The position numbers and the translations under genes were made by a program. From contig CALJEW010000040.1 in assembly GCA_938074585.1 (NCBI GenBank), positions 1 through 13,382 on the forward strand: 13,382 nt of DNA, in the 5' to 3' direction. Shown in pieces: positions 1 to 6,892 of the stretch. The notes beneath the pieces are model-generated. The model ran no database searches. It was not told the DNA's origin and worked only from the letters and a program-made list of their open reading frames with translations. Every line of letters begins with the position of its first letter. Position 1 is the stretch's first letter. This DNA is from an uncultured Rhodospirillales bacterium. Its GTDB lineage: Bacteria > Pseudomonadota > Alphaproteobacteria > Rhodospirillales > Casp-alpha2.

Positions 1-296
1 GCATGAACCATGAAAGTCAGATCGTAGTTTGCAAAGGCCCGTTTGACCGCAGGCGTATTGCGCCCGGTTAAACTTTTATCGCGGAGCACAATGCGTTCCA
101 AATCAATCAAACGCTTTTTTGATACGCTCAGTTTTGCAAAGCGTTCTTCCGCCGTCATGTCGCTGGTTAATAGCGTTTCGACCATAATGGCCCGTTCGCG
201 TTCCAAGTTTTCAACAGTTCCGGCAAAGGCGGGTGTCATCACTGATGTCATGCCAATCAGAGCGACCAAACCTAAAGCTTTGTTTATGGATTTCAT
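1..296 (-). CDS. Secreted protein of unknown function (C-terminus beyond window)
   Basis: Only the first 98 codons are in the window; the gene continues past base 1. The start is ATG at 296-294, preceded by an AGAAGGA ribosome-binding site. Residues 1-25 form a clear Sec signal peptide: a Lys near the N-terminus, a hydrophobic stretch ALGLVALIGM, and an A-F-A cleavage site before GTVENLE. The mature part is helical and charged, with many Glu, Arg and Lys, and no enzyme motif is visible. It starts 14 bases after the stop of the preceding secreted helical protein, so it is very likely in the same operon. Export to the periplasm is inferred from the signal peptide. I do not recognise the family. 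Confidence 0.8.
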   Translation of the reverse strand, partial: MKSINKALGLVALIGMTSVMTPAFAGTVENLERERAIMVETLLTSDMTAEERFAKLSVSKKRLIDLERIVLRDKSLTGRNTPAVKRAFANYDLTFMVH

Positions 297-310
297 ATCA
301 AGTTCCTTCT

Positions 311-1183
311 CTAATTAATGAAATGATTAAGGGCGGATGTTACCGTAGCTGGGCGTTGTTCGGCCATTTCATCGTCTTCTTCGCTGGCTAGTTCTTCTGA
401 AAATGCGGCCGCATCTAGGGCAACAAGTTTTGCCATGTAGCCAACAATTTCACCTTCTTGAACAATCAATTCTAATTCAGATTCCGCATCTGTAACAAGG
501 CGGCGCAAATAATCGGCTTTATCGGTCGGGTCAGCGTCTGCGGCTTGTTGGGATGCCGGATGCGCATTGATTGCTGCCAGCAGAGCATTTGCGGTGGATA
601 GATTTTGGGCATAGGCACTGGCGTATTTAGATTCAGGCGCATCGAAACTTGCAAACAGTTTCATATCCACAGTGTCAGATGATTTTAAAAACCGTGCTTG
701 GGCTTTTTCTTGACTCTGAATCAGTTCAATTATTTCAGGGGACCCGTTTCCTTTTAAGCGTATATGCTTTTCCAATATTTTGGCATAAACGGATTTGCGT
801 TTTTGTAAATGTTGGCGACGTAAATTTTGGTGGTTTTTAACCAGTTGCAAATATCCTTGTTTTTCAGCCAACAACTGGTGTCGTAATTCTAGTTGCAGCT
901 CACCCGTTGCTTGATCTGCGGCTTTGCGTAAATCATCCAAGGTTTGAGTTTTTAAGCCGATTTCTTCTTCCGCATTGGAAATTGCATCAGCCAAGGGTGA
1001 TTTGGCAAAGTCCCGATCCAATGATTTTTTCAAATGGGATTGTGGTAATTTAACCAAGCGCTCTGTTACCGACGGAGACCAGTTGGCCCCTTGCGCCGAA
1101 TTTTTTGCAAAGCTTGGCGTAGTGACCAAAGGCATGATTATCAATGCCGTTGATGCGAGCATGAGGATAAGGCGTGGGTTCAT
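311..1183 (-). CDS. Secreted helical (coiled-coil-like) protein of unknown function
   Basis: A 290-residue protein with ATG start and AAGGAG at good spacing. Residues 1-26 are a Sec signal peptide (LILMLASTALIIMPLV core, cleavage after PSFA). The mature chain is almost entirely predicted helix: residues 70-155 are rich in Glu, Lys, Gln and Leu with heptad-like spacing, typical of a coiled coil. The C-terminal part ends in an acidic EELASEEDDEMAEQ patch. There is no Cys and no catalytic motif. A periplasmic structural or adaptor role is inferred from composition alone. It lies 25 bases after the lipoprotein gene and 14 before the next secreted protein, within the ten-gene run. The overlapping plus-strand reading frames are shadows, since only the minus frame has a signal peptide and ribosome-binding site. 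Confidence 0.85.
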   Translation of the reverse strand: MNPRLILMLASTALIIMPLVTTPSFAKNSAQGANWSPSVTERLVKLPQSHLKKSLDRDFAKSPLADAISNAEEEIGLKTQTLDDLRKAADQATGELQLELRHQLLAEKQGYLQLVKNHQNLRRQHLQKRKSVYAKILEKHIRLKGNGSPEIIELIQSQEKAQARFLKSSDTVDMKLFASFDAPESKYASAYAQNLSTANALLAAINAHPASQQAADADPTDKADYLRRLVTDAESELELIVQEGEIVGYMAKLVALDAAAFSEELASEEDDEMAEQRPATVTSALNHFIN

Positions 1184-1208
1184 CAGTAATCTCCTTGGCC
1201 TGATTAAA

Positions 1209-1784
1209 TCAATTGTGTTTCCAGAAACGTGCGCGTTGCATTTCTGAGCGCAAATCTTGTGATAAATTCATCATCGCCATTTTCTGTTTTGGTAAGACGG
1301 TTGATTTTCCGGTTAAAACAGTGACCGTATCAACAAAGGAAGCGCCGCTGGGTAAATACAAATCGTACCCAGCATAAGCCTTCTTAAAGGTTTCCAAATT
1401 GGCTTGCGCCTTATGAATGTCACCGGCTTTGATGTAGTTTAAAATACCAACGGCATAGGCTTGCATGCGTTCTTCTTGCGCCAGGTTATTGGCTTCAGGG
1501 CCTAAATCTGATTCGCATTTCTCAATAATTTTGGCGCTGGTTCTATAGCTAGCGGGTTGCCGATTTTTGTTGGCACCCTCTGCAATTTTATAGGAGTCGT
1601 CTATGCAGTCGCGATATTGACGCATGCTTGAAATTTCTTCAAAACGGGCTTGGCGAAAACCAATGCCTTCAGAGCTTCCCCCGGTTGTTGCCGGAATACA
1701 CCCGGCAAGCGAGATTAGCATGAATGCGGCACCACAAATGGCTGAGCGGCGGATTGTGCGCGATGTAAAATTAATTTTATTCAT
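1209..1784 (-). CDS. Lipoprotein of unknown function
   Basis: A 191-residue protein starting at ATG with a GAGGAG ribosome-binding site. The N-terminus has basic residues (RTIRR), a hydrophobic core and the lipobox L-A-G-C, so Cys29 should be the lipidated first residue of the mature protein. Position +2 is Ile rather than Asp, which in the classic Lol rule favours the outer membrane; this is an inference. The mature part is helical, with two further Cys (about residues 60 and 90) that could form a disulfide in the periplasm. The helical segment around residues 100-135 (NYIKAGDIHKAQANLETFKKAY) is reminiscent of a TPR-like unit, but no repeat series is convincing. It lies between the Pro-rich bitopic protein and the coiled-coil protein in the operon. 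The family is not recognised. Confidence 0.85.
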   Translation of the reverse strand: MNKINFTSRTIRRSAICGAAFMLISLAGCIPATTGGSSEGIGFRQARFEEISSMRQYRDCIDDSYKIAEGANKNRQPASYRTSAKIIEKCESDLGPEANNLAQEERMQAYAVGILNYIKAGDIHKAQANLETFKKAYAGYDLYLPSGASFVDTVTVLTGKSTVLPKQKMAMMNLSQDLRSEMQRARFWKHN

Positions 1785-1856
1785 TTCATATCTCCTCAGT
1801 GTCTGTACTAAAAAGAGTTATGTAAGGGTTAGGCGTGTTTTTTAAAAGTGGGTGGA

Positions 1857-2801
1857 TTAACGGTTTAAAGGCGGCGGTGGGCGTTGCCCGAGCTGCTGTC
1901 CAATTTCAGGCGAGGTATTGCGAGTTTGATTCCGCTTAGGGACAATGCGAAACCGTTTGAGGGTCAGCGTTATGCCAGACCACCGCATGCGTTTGCGCAA
2001 TTTATCTAGTTTGCTGCCTTCAGAACGAATTTCATCTAATCGTTGAATGATCTTATCGGAGACTTCAAAGGGTTTGGCTGATGATAAAATCAGGACTTGA
2101 AAGATTGCAGGACGTTGAAGGTTATTTGGAATATCAACGGACCAAGAAACGTTTCCCTGGCGTGGGCCTAAATCAAGCACTTTGCTGGGCGCTGATGTGT
2201 TGGGGCGACCCGTGATCCACCTTTGATAACGCCCAAAAATATAATTATTATCAGCACTTGAACGGGCCAATATTTCAACCCTGCAGAGGCGACCTTTGCC
2301 ATCAATTTGTGTGTGGATGACAGATCGCTGTCTTTCAAATAATATGGGATCTGAAACCGTACCTCTGGCTTTTGTTTGTTTACAGGTATCGTTATCTTGG
2401 GTACGAATTTCGCTTAATCGAATGCGCACGGGAGCAGCAGTGGAGGCCCGCTTAGGAGTTGCGGAAAACACATCTTTTTCTGGCGTTGGCGAGGGAGCTG
2501 GTATGGGTTGTTTTTTTACAGGCGTCTGTGTAATTGATTTTGGCGCTTCTTGTTCGAGAACAGGTTCGGATTTTTCAGTTTGTTTTGGGTCTATAATTTC
2601 ACGCGCCATTACAAAGGCTTGTTGTGTTAAGGATTTAATTTCTGGGCTATAAGTGACGCCGCCAGCAACCGCACTGGCACCGATTAATAAAACCAACGCA
2701 CCAACCCCCCAGCGGGATACATTAGGAACTTTTTGTATCGGTTCAACGGTTGGTATTTTGGAGTTTTGATTGGGCAGAGCAATACCAATATGATCCAACA
2801 C
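1857..2801 (-). CDS. Bitopic membrane protein with Pro-rich linker (TonB/VirB10-like topology)
   Basis: About 314 residues. Layout: cytoplasmic tail of about 30 residues; one membrane segment at about 31-51 (GVGALVLLIGASAVAGG); a Pro/Lys/Glu/Thr-rich linker at about 75-120 (PVKKQPIPAPSPTPEK); a periplasmic domain at about 125-270 with two Cys (DTCKQ and RLCRV) that could pair; and a basic C-terminus ending in PPPPLNR. The layout resembles TonB, TolA or VirB10, which span the periplasm, but no family signature is seen and homology is not claimed. The start is uncertain: GTG at 2801 followed by TTG, with no good ribosome-binding site. The frame is open back to the TGA ending the previous gene, with no ATG between. 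It precedes the lipoprotein gene by 72 bases. Confidence 0.75.
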   Translation of the reverse strand: MLDHIGIALPNQNSKIPTVEPIQKVPNVSRWGVGALVLLIGASAVAGGVTYSPEIKSLTQQAFVMAREIIDPKQTEKSEPVLEQEAPKSITQTPVKKQPIPAPSPTPEKDVFSATPKRASTAAPVRIRLSEIRTQDNDTCKQTKARGTVSDPILFERQRSVIHTQIDGKGRLCRVEILARSSADNNYIFGRYQRWITGRPNTSAPSKVLDLGPRQGNVSWSVDIPNNLQRPAIFQVLILSSAKPFEVSDKIIQRLDEIRSEGSKLDKLRKRMRWSGITLTLKRFRIVPKRNQTRNTSPEIGQQLGQRPPPPLNR

Positions 2802-2861
2802 TTGGGCGGTAGTTTGTATGCTTATAATATTAAATAATTCTGGATTGGCGCTTTGGTGGTC

Positions 2862-3350
2862 TCAGAAGGCTGTGGTCCAATGTTCTGCGTTATCGGTTGG
2901 AATGGCAATTGTGACTTTTTGTTTCCGGCTTAGTAATTCTTCTATATCTGATCTGAGGGCCGTTGTTTTTTCTTCATGACCATTAACGGCCAAAACATTT
3001 AAATCTCGATCCACTTCCCCAGTTAATATCAGTGTATGATCGCAGGCATCGGATTGTTGGGCCAAGCGGTTTATATGATGCAAGGCATGGGCTGTGAATA
3101 AGCCTAATTGCCAGCTATATCCTTCATCTATTTTTTCAGACACATCAACACGGAAGGCCGGATGCCCAAAGTGGCGTTGAATAACACCCGTTGGGTTTCG
3201 AACAAAGGCGTCGTAGGCCGGGCTAATGGGTAGCGACATAGCTTTTCCGGCAAGACATACAACGGAGTTTAAATTCGAGTCTTCTTCCGTAATGCGCTGG
3301 GCCGTAACCGGGCTGGCGGTAGTCGCGATGATGGTGCGGACCAAGCTCAC
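2862..3350 (-). CDS. Lon protease-domain-like (S16 fold) protein, probably without the catalytic Lys
   Basis: A 162-residue protein without signal peptide or membrane segment. The start is GTG at 3350-3348, overlapping the previous stop as GTGA, so the two are translationally coupled. Residues 75-155 align by eye with the C-terminal proteolytic domain of Lon. EGYSWQLGLFTAHAL corresponds to DGPSAG...ATAL around the nucleophile, making Ser79 the equivalent Ser. LILTGEVDRDLNVLAVNG matches the AMTGE...VLPIGG strand. KVTIAIPTDNAEHW matches KTVIIPKENEKDL. At the catalytic Lys position (GGLKEK in Lon) this protein reads GHEEK, placing Glu126 there, with Lys128 two residues on. No AAA+ ATPase domain is present. 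It may be an inactive binding module, a variant protease, or related to the same fold in RadA/ComM. The match is a pattern judgement, not a search result. Confidence 0.7.
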   Translation of the reverse strand: MSLVRTIIATTASPVTAQRITEEDSNLNSVVCLAGKAMSLPISPAYDAFVRNPTGVIQRHFGHPAFRVDVSEKIDEGYSWQLGLFTAHALHHINRLAQQSDACDHTLILTGEVDRDLNVLAVNGHEEKTTALRSDIEELLSRKQKVTIAIPTDNAEHWTTAF

Positions 3351-3886
3351 TTCAAATAAACCTCAGTTTTAATATCCAACAAACCATGGGCCATGGGGCT
3401 GTCGCGCTCCAAGAGCAACTGAACACGGCCGTTTTGAGCAGGTGGTAATTCGGCGCGTTCCAAATGATCATTGGTGCCGCAAACAAATATCAGTGTTGGG
3501 TTAAACGTAATATCGCCAAGACTTTCAATAATCACATACATATGAGCGTCATTGGCGCGTGAAGGCTTGAACGATATTTTGCAACCATTGGCTTCGCGGC
3601 TTTCAATGTCACCGCTGCTGGCAGCGGCAACTTGGGGTAAATAATACCGCGCTGTGTTGCTCAATATTTTTTGAAAATCGGCGCGCGTGGCGGGGTTGGT
3701 TTTCAAACAATGCAATAAAGTCGAACTTGCTTGATACATCGAGTCGATGGCATAGGCGTGCATTTCTGATGGCGATGCTTTGGATGACGGTTGGCCAGTG
3801 CCTTCAAGAAGGCGATCAGACGTGGATAAGGCATCAAGCGCTGCTTCGACGAATTGGTGTTTGGGCGTTGCGTGGATGTCAGCCAT
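3347..3886 (-). CDS. Cytoplasmic protein of unknown function, coupled to its neighbours
   Basis: A 179-residue protein without signal or membrane segment. The ATG at 3886-3884 lies inside the end of the upstream gene (8-base overlap, ATGGCTGA), with GGAGG just before it. Its own stop overlaps the next start, so the three genes from 5534 down to 2862 are translationally coupled. The N-terminal half (about 1-95) is helical. The C-terminal half (about 100-179) looks like a beta-sandwich, with alternating strands such as MYVIIESLGDITF, TLIFVCGT and GRVQLLLERD, and ends in EVYLK. No catalytic motif is seen. The coupling suggests it works at fixed stoichiometry with the HELCH protein and the Lon-like protein, perhaps as an adaptor; that role is inference. 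Confidence 0.8.
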   Translation of the reverse strand: MADIHATPKHQFVEAALDALSTSDRLLEGTGQPSSKASPSEMHAYAIDSMYQASSTLLHCLKTNPATRADFQKILSNTARYYLPQVAAASSGDIESREANGCKISFKPSRANDAHMYVIIESLGDITFNPTLIFVCGTNDHLERAELPPAQNGRVQLLLERDSPMAHGLLDIKTEVYLK

Positions 3887-5534
3887 TTGTACCTCCGTAA
3901 AGGTTCATAAATTGAGATTGGAACACGGGGGTATCAACCGTGATTTGGTGGCCCCAGTCAATAGGGGACGTATGTTGGTTTAGAAATCGGAACAAGTCTT
4001 TTTTTAGGATGATTAAAAGGTTTGCGCCGATTGCAAACTGATCAACAATGTCTTCGTGGTTTATTTCTGAAGGGCTGAACCCTTGGCGGGAAATGCCTTT
4101 ATAGGTGGCGCGGGCATCGGCGGCCAATTGACCCAGCTCGCTTGTTGTGTCATCGGCAATGCGATCAAAAAAACGCCCTAATGCATTATCCGCCCGTAAA
4201 GAAATAACGTTGCTATCGCCCCAATCGGGCTCGTCGGGTTCAGGCGCTAAGTCCGAAATATCAAGATCGGCACGTAGCGCTAAGGCGACCAGAGCGGAAG
4301 TTGGGTTTCCGGCTTGTGATAAAACATAAAAAGTTGCTAGCAACATTTGTTCTATATGGATTTGCATGTTTTTGTAATCGGCAAACCGGGATTGATAATC
4401 CGTATTCGGAAGCTGCTTTATGTGAGAGATTAAATTTGGTGATTTTTTCTGGCGCAGAGCTTGGATCAACTCGGCTTGAGCATCGCCAAAAACGGCATTT
4501 CTTAAAATAGATTTAGGCAGCGCCGATGCCACATCATCGCCATGCAGGGCTTCTGATAAAATATCCATTTCTCGTTTATTGACCATCTTAACCCCGGCCT
4601 CAACGATGCCCGCTAATTCTTCAAGCGGATGTAAGTGGTCTTCAATTTCAGCTAAGGCCGCTTCCAAATCGCTCGGGTCGACTTCACCGGTCTCGTAATC
4701 TGTTCCAATGGAGGCAGCACCGCTCATTTTATATTGCTCGTCCGCATAGCGCAGCACACGAACCAAGTGCGCGGCCATGCGGAACACACTGCGGTAGGTT
4801 TTGACATCAACGCTTTGGTCTTCGGTTATTTGGTTGGAATGGGTTGTCCAATACTCAATCAGGGCTTTATCATCGATGGCTGCGGCGGTTAAGTCTTCCC
4901 TAGCGCGCTCGACCACAAAGCGCAAAAAAGATTGAGATTTTCGTTGCTCTTGAACGGGGGGCAGATGGTCGCTCAAATAGGTATAGATCCGTTTTGATAC
5001 GTCATTGGCAACGTTTGAAACTTGTTTTTGTGTCGGTAAATCTTTTGCGAACAAAGGTGCTAACGCCTCATCTAATTCGCCATACCCGATGGAGGTCATG
5101 AGAAACTCCATGAGGGCAGAAAGCAGCGGCATGCGCGGAAACGTGACAGAAAAGGGTTTGTCAGCATAGTCGATAGTAATGTCTTTATTGCTGATTTGGA
5201 CGGCTGGATGGCTGCCTTGATACGCATTGAAATGCGCCCGAAAGATCCCCGTGCGGGCCGCACCCGAGGTGAAAAACAACGCTTCAAAACGGTGGTCGTT
5301 TGAGCCACTAAAGACGGCACCCGTAACCAAATGGCACAGCTCGTGAATGGCAGATGCATAGGTTCTGCAAACAATAATGCGGGCCAGTTCCCGGCATGTT
5401 TTTTCTGAGTATTTGTGTCCGTCACCGACCGTTGTCTCCTGAATGATTTGCAAGCACGCGGTAAGCTCAGAGCTTTTGCCTTCTTCGAGAAACCGGTTTT
5501 CCGGTGATATGATTTCCAACGCGTTGATCCCCAT
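3879..5534 (-). CDS. Large cytoplasmic protein with HELCH zincin-like motif
   Basis: About 551 residues if translation begins at the ATG at 5534 (MGINALEIISPENR). The frame stays open to an ATG at 5645, but that would overlap the preceding transglycosylase gene by almost 180 bases; even the 5534 start overlaps it by 68. A weak AGAGTG precedes 5534. The key feature is HELCH at residues 64-68, an HExxH zinc-metallopeptidase motif in a helix (YASAIHELCHLVTGAVF). Candidate third ligands are acidic residues downstream (RFEALFF, or GYGELDEAL); I cannot choose. The rest is mainly helical and acidic, without signal peptide or membrane segment, so cytoplasmic. No known peptidase family is recognised and activity is unproven. 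It is coupled by overlap to the next two genes, the second of them Lon-like. Confidence 0.8.
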   Translation of the reverse strand: MGINALEIISPENRFLEEGKSSELTACLQIIQETTVGDGHKYSEKTCRELARIIVCRTYASAIHELCHLVTGAVFSGSNDHRFEALFFTSGAARTGIFRAHFNAYQGSHPAVQISNKDITIDYADKPFSVTFPRMPLLSALMEFLMTSIGYGELDEALAPLFAKDLPTQKQVSNVANDVSKRIYTYLSDHLPPVQEQRKSQSFLRFVVERAREDLTAAAIDDKALIEYWTTHSNQITEDQSVDVKTYRSVFRMAAHLVRVLRYADEQYKMSGAASIGTDYETGEVDPSDLEAALAEIEDHLHPLEELAGIVEAGVKMVNKREMDILSEALHGDDVASALPKSILRNAVFGDAQAELIQALRQKKSPNLISHIKQLPNTDYQSRFADYKNMQIHIEQMLLATFYVLSQAGNPTSALVALALRADLDISDLAPEPDEPDWGDSNVISLRADNALGRFFDRIADDTTSELGQLAADARATYKGISRQGFSPSEINHEDIVDQFAIGANLLIILKKDLFRFLNQHTSPIDWGHQITVDTPVFQSQFMNLYGGTNG

Positions 5535-6051
5535 AATATTGCACTCTATTATATGCGGCGCGGTATTTTTGCACCTTGCGCACATAATTTCGCGTTGCTG
5601 GGATGACACGTGCATTCGGCAAATCACCAACAGCAGAACCGCCATTATAATAGCTTAATGCCAAATCGACACGCCCCTTATAACGGATAAGTAATCGTTT
5701 CATAAAATGCAGCCCTAAGCGAGCGTTAATGCGCGGATTCCAGAGCAATTCTTCGCCTATTCCATATTCCGTTCGGGCTGTTCTGGGCATAATTTGCATC
5801 AACCCGCGGGCCCCTTTGTGGCTTCGGGCATACGGGTTGAAGTCTGATTCCGCACGGGCAATGGCCAAGCCTAAAGCAGGGGATACACCTAAACTACGGG
5901 CTTCGCGGGCAATTAATTTCATGATTTGTTTGCGGCTTGAAGTGTCGCGGCGGGCTGCTTGTGCGGCTTGCGGGGCCAAAGCCACAGTAGCGATCCCACA
6001 GCCCCAAGCCAAGATGTCGCGCCGGGTTGGATTTTTCAAATTGTGTCCCAT
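5467..6051 (-). CDS. Lytic transglycosylase (SLT domain) with Tat-type signal
   Basis: A 194-residue enzyme that should cleave peptidoglycan glycan strands in the periplasm. The N-terminus carries a twin-arginine motif, TRRDILAW (Arg10-Arg11), then a weakly hydrophobic stretch and a cleavage site after QAAQA, so export by Tat is likely. The SLT domain spans about 42-170: catalytic Glu68 in ARAESDFNP, GARGLMQIMP at 80-89, the WNPRINARLGLHFM helix, and SYYNGGSAVGD at about 133-143. All the motifs of a working soluble-lytic-transglycosylase fold are present. ATG at 6051 follows GGAGA, 2 bases after the stop of the preceding transglycosylase gene. Its end overlaps the start of the HELCH protein gene. 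Similar enzymes serve secretion or conjugation machines (VirB1 type); that use here is inferred from context. Confidence 0.9.
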   Translation of the reverse strand: MGHNLKNPTRRDILAWGCGIATVALAPQAAQAARRDTSSRKQIMKLIAREARSLGVSPALGLAIARAESDFNPYARSHKGARGLMQIMPRTARTEYGIGEELLWNPRINARLGLHFMKRLLIRYKGRVDLALSYYNGGSAVGDLPNARVIPATRNYVRKVQKYRAAYNRVQYYGDQRVGNHITGKPVSRRRQKL

Positions 6052-6053
6052 AA

Positions 6054-6881
6054 TTATCTCCAGTACCTTTTATAGCGATCAAACTGGTGAGCAAAGCGTC
6101 GTTGTTGACGTGCGATCCGGCTCAGTTGACGCGGGGGGCGCGGGCGAAACTGCTGAGGGTGCGGTGGACGCCATTCCCGACGTTGGAGCTGAGGTTGCTC
6201 GGATTCGTAGATAATGATTTCAATGCGATCGTTTTGACGGCCGCGAACAATTGAGATTTTGGGTTGCTCAACCGATTCTCCTTGTTGTTGCCATTCATCA
6301 TCACGCGTATCTGTTTGGACGATTTGCTTTTCAGGCTCTTCGTTCCAATTGTCATGACCCGCCAAAACATCGCTGCGGCGGTCTGATAGGGTGTTGGTGG
6401 CGGCCAATTGTTCGGCAAATTGACGCTCGATTTTTAGAACGGCGGTCACATAGCGTTTGTTTTTAACCGATTGAGGGCCACGCCGAGCCGACCCGTACGC
6501 CAATAGGGCATCTTCCCAGCGACCATCCGTGCGCTTTAAAAGACGACTTAAAATTTTTAGACCAGCCCGTAAGTTTGGCCGTACTTGCCATAATTTTGCC
6601 GGGTCCATACCTAAACCAAGTGCTGTATCCGGTAGAACTTGCATCAAGCCCCGGGCCCCGTCTTTACCTTCGTGGTCGGCGCGAAAGTTAGATTCCATTC
6701 TAACAACAGCCAAAGCCAAAGAGCTTGGGACCGATGTTTTTTGGGCTTCGTTGATTATGACCGCCCGTATGTTGTCATTATTTAGGGCGTTTGCAGGCGT
6801 TGCTATACTTACAAATTGGAGAGCCAAAATGCCCCAGAATATAATCGTAAGATATTGCAAAGGTTTTACTTTTTGTTTCAT
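6054..6881 (-). CDS. Lytic transglycosylase (SLT domain) with basic disordered tail
   Basis: A 275-residue protein, ATG start with AAGGAG. Residues 1-32 are a Sec signal peptide (LTIIFWGILALQFVSIA, cleavage near ANA). The SLT domain covers about 35-155: catalytic Glu63 in VVRMESNFRADH, then GARGLMQVLPDTA at 76-88 and LWQVRPNLRAGLKIL. The usual AYN-G-G segment is replaced by AYGSARRGP (about 128-136), a departure from the norm also in comparison with the neighbouring enzyme. From about 160 on, the chain is low-complexity and rich in Gln, Arg and Pro, ending strongly basic and aromatic (RFAHQFDRYKRYWR). Such a tail could bind peptidoglycan, polyanions or a partner protein; that is inference. 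It lies 11 bases after the MotB/ExbD-like gene and 2 before the Tat-type transglycosylase. Confidence 0.88.
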   Translation of the reverse strand: MKQKVKPLQYLTIIFWGILALQFVSIATPANALNNDNIRAVIINEAQKTSVPSSLALAVVRMESNFRADHEGKDGARGLMQVLPDTALGLGMDPAKLWQVRPNLRAGLKILSRLLKRTDGRWEDALLAYGSARRGPQSVKNKRYVTAVLKIERQFAEQLAATNTLSDRRSDVLAGHDNWNEEPEKQIVQTDTRDDEWQQQGESVEQPKISIVRGRQNDRIEIIIYESEQPQLQRREWRPPHPQQFRPRPPRQLSRIARQQRRFAHQFDRYKRYWR

Positions 6882-6892
6882 GTGATCACTCC

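Noticed and set aside
2296..2652. 118-codon plus-strand frame across the bitopic protein gene
   Set aside because: No ribosome-binding site; the minus frame has a coherent membrane-protein layout and fits the operon.
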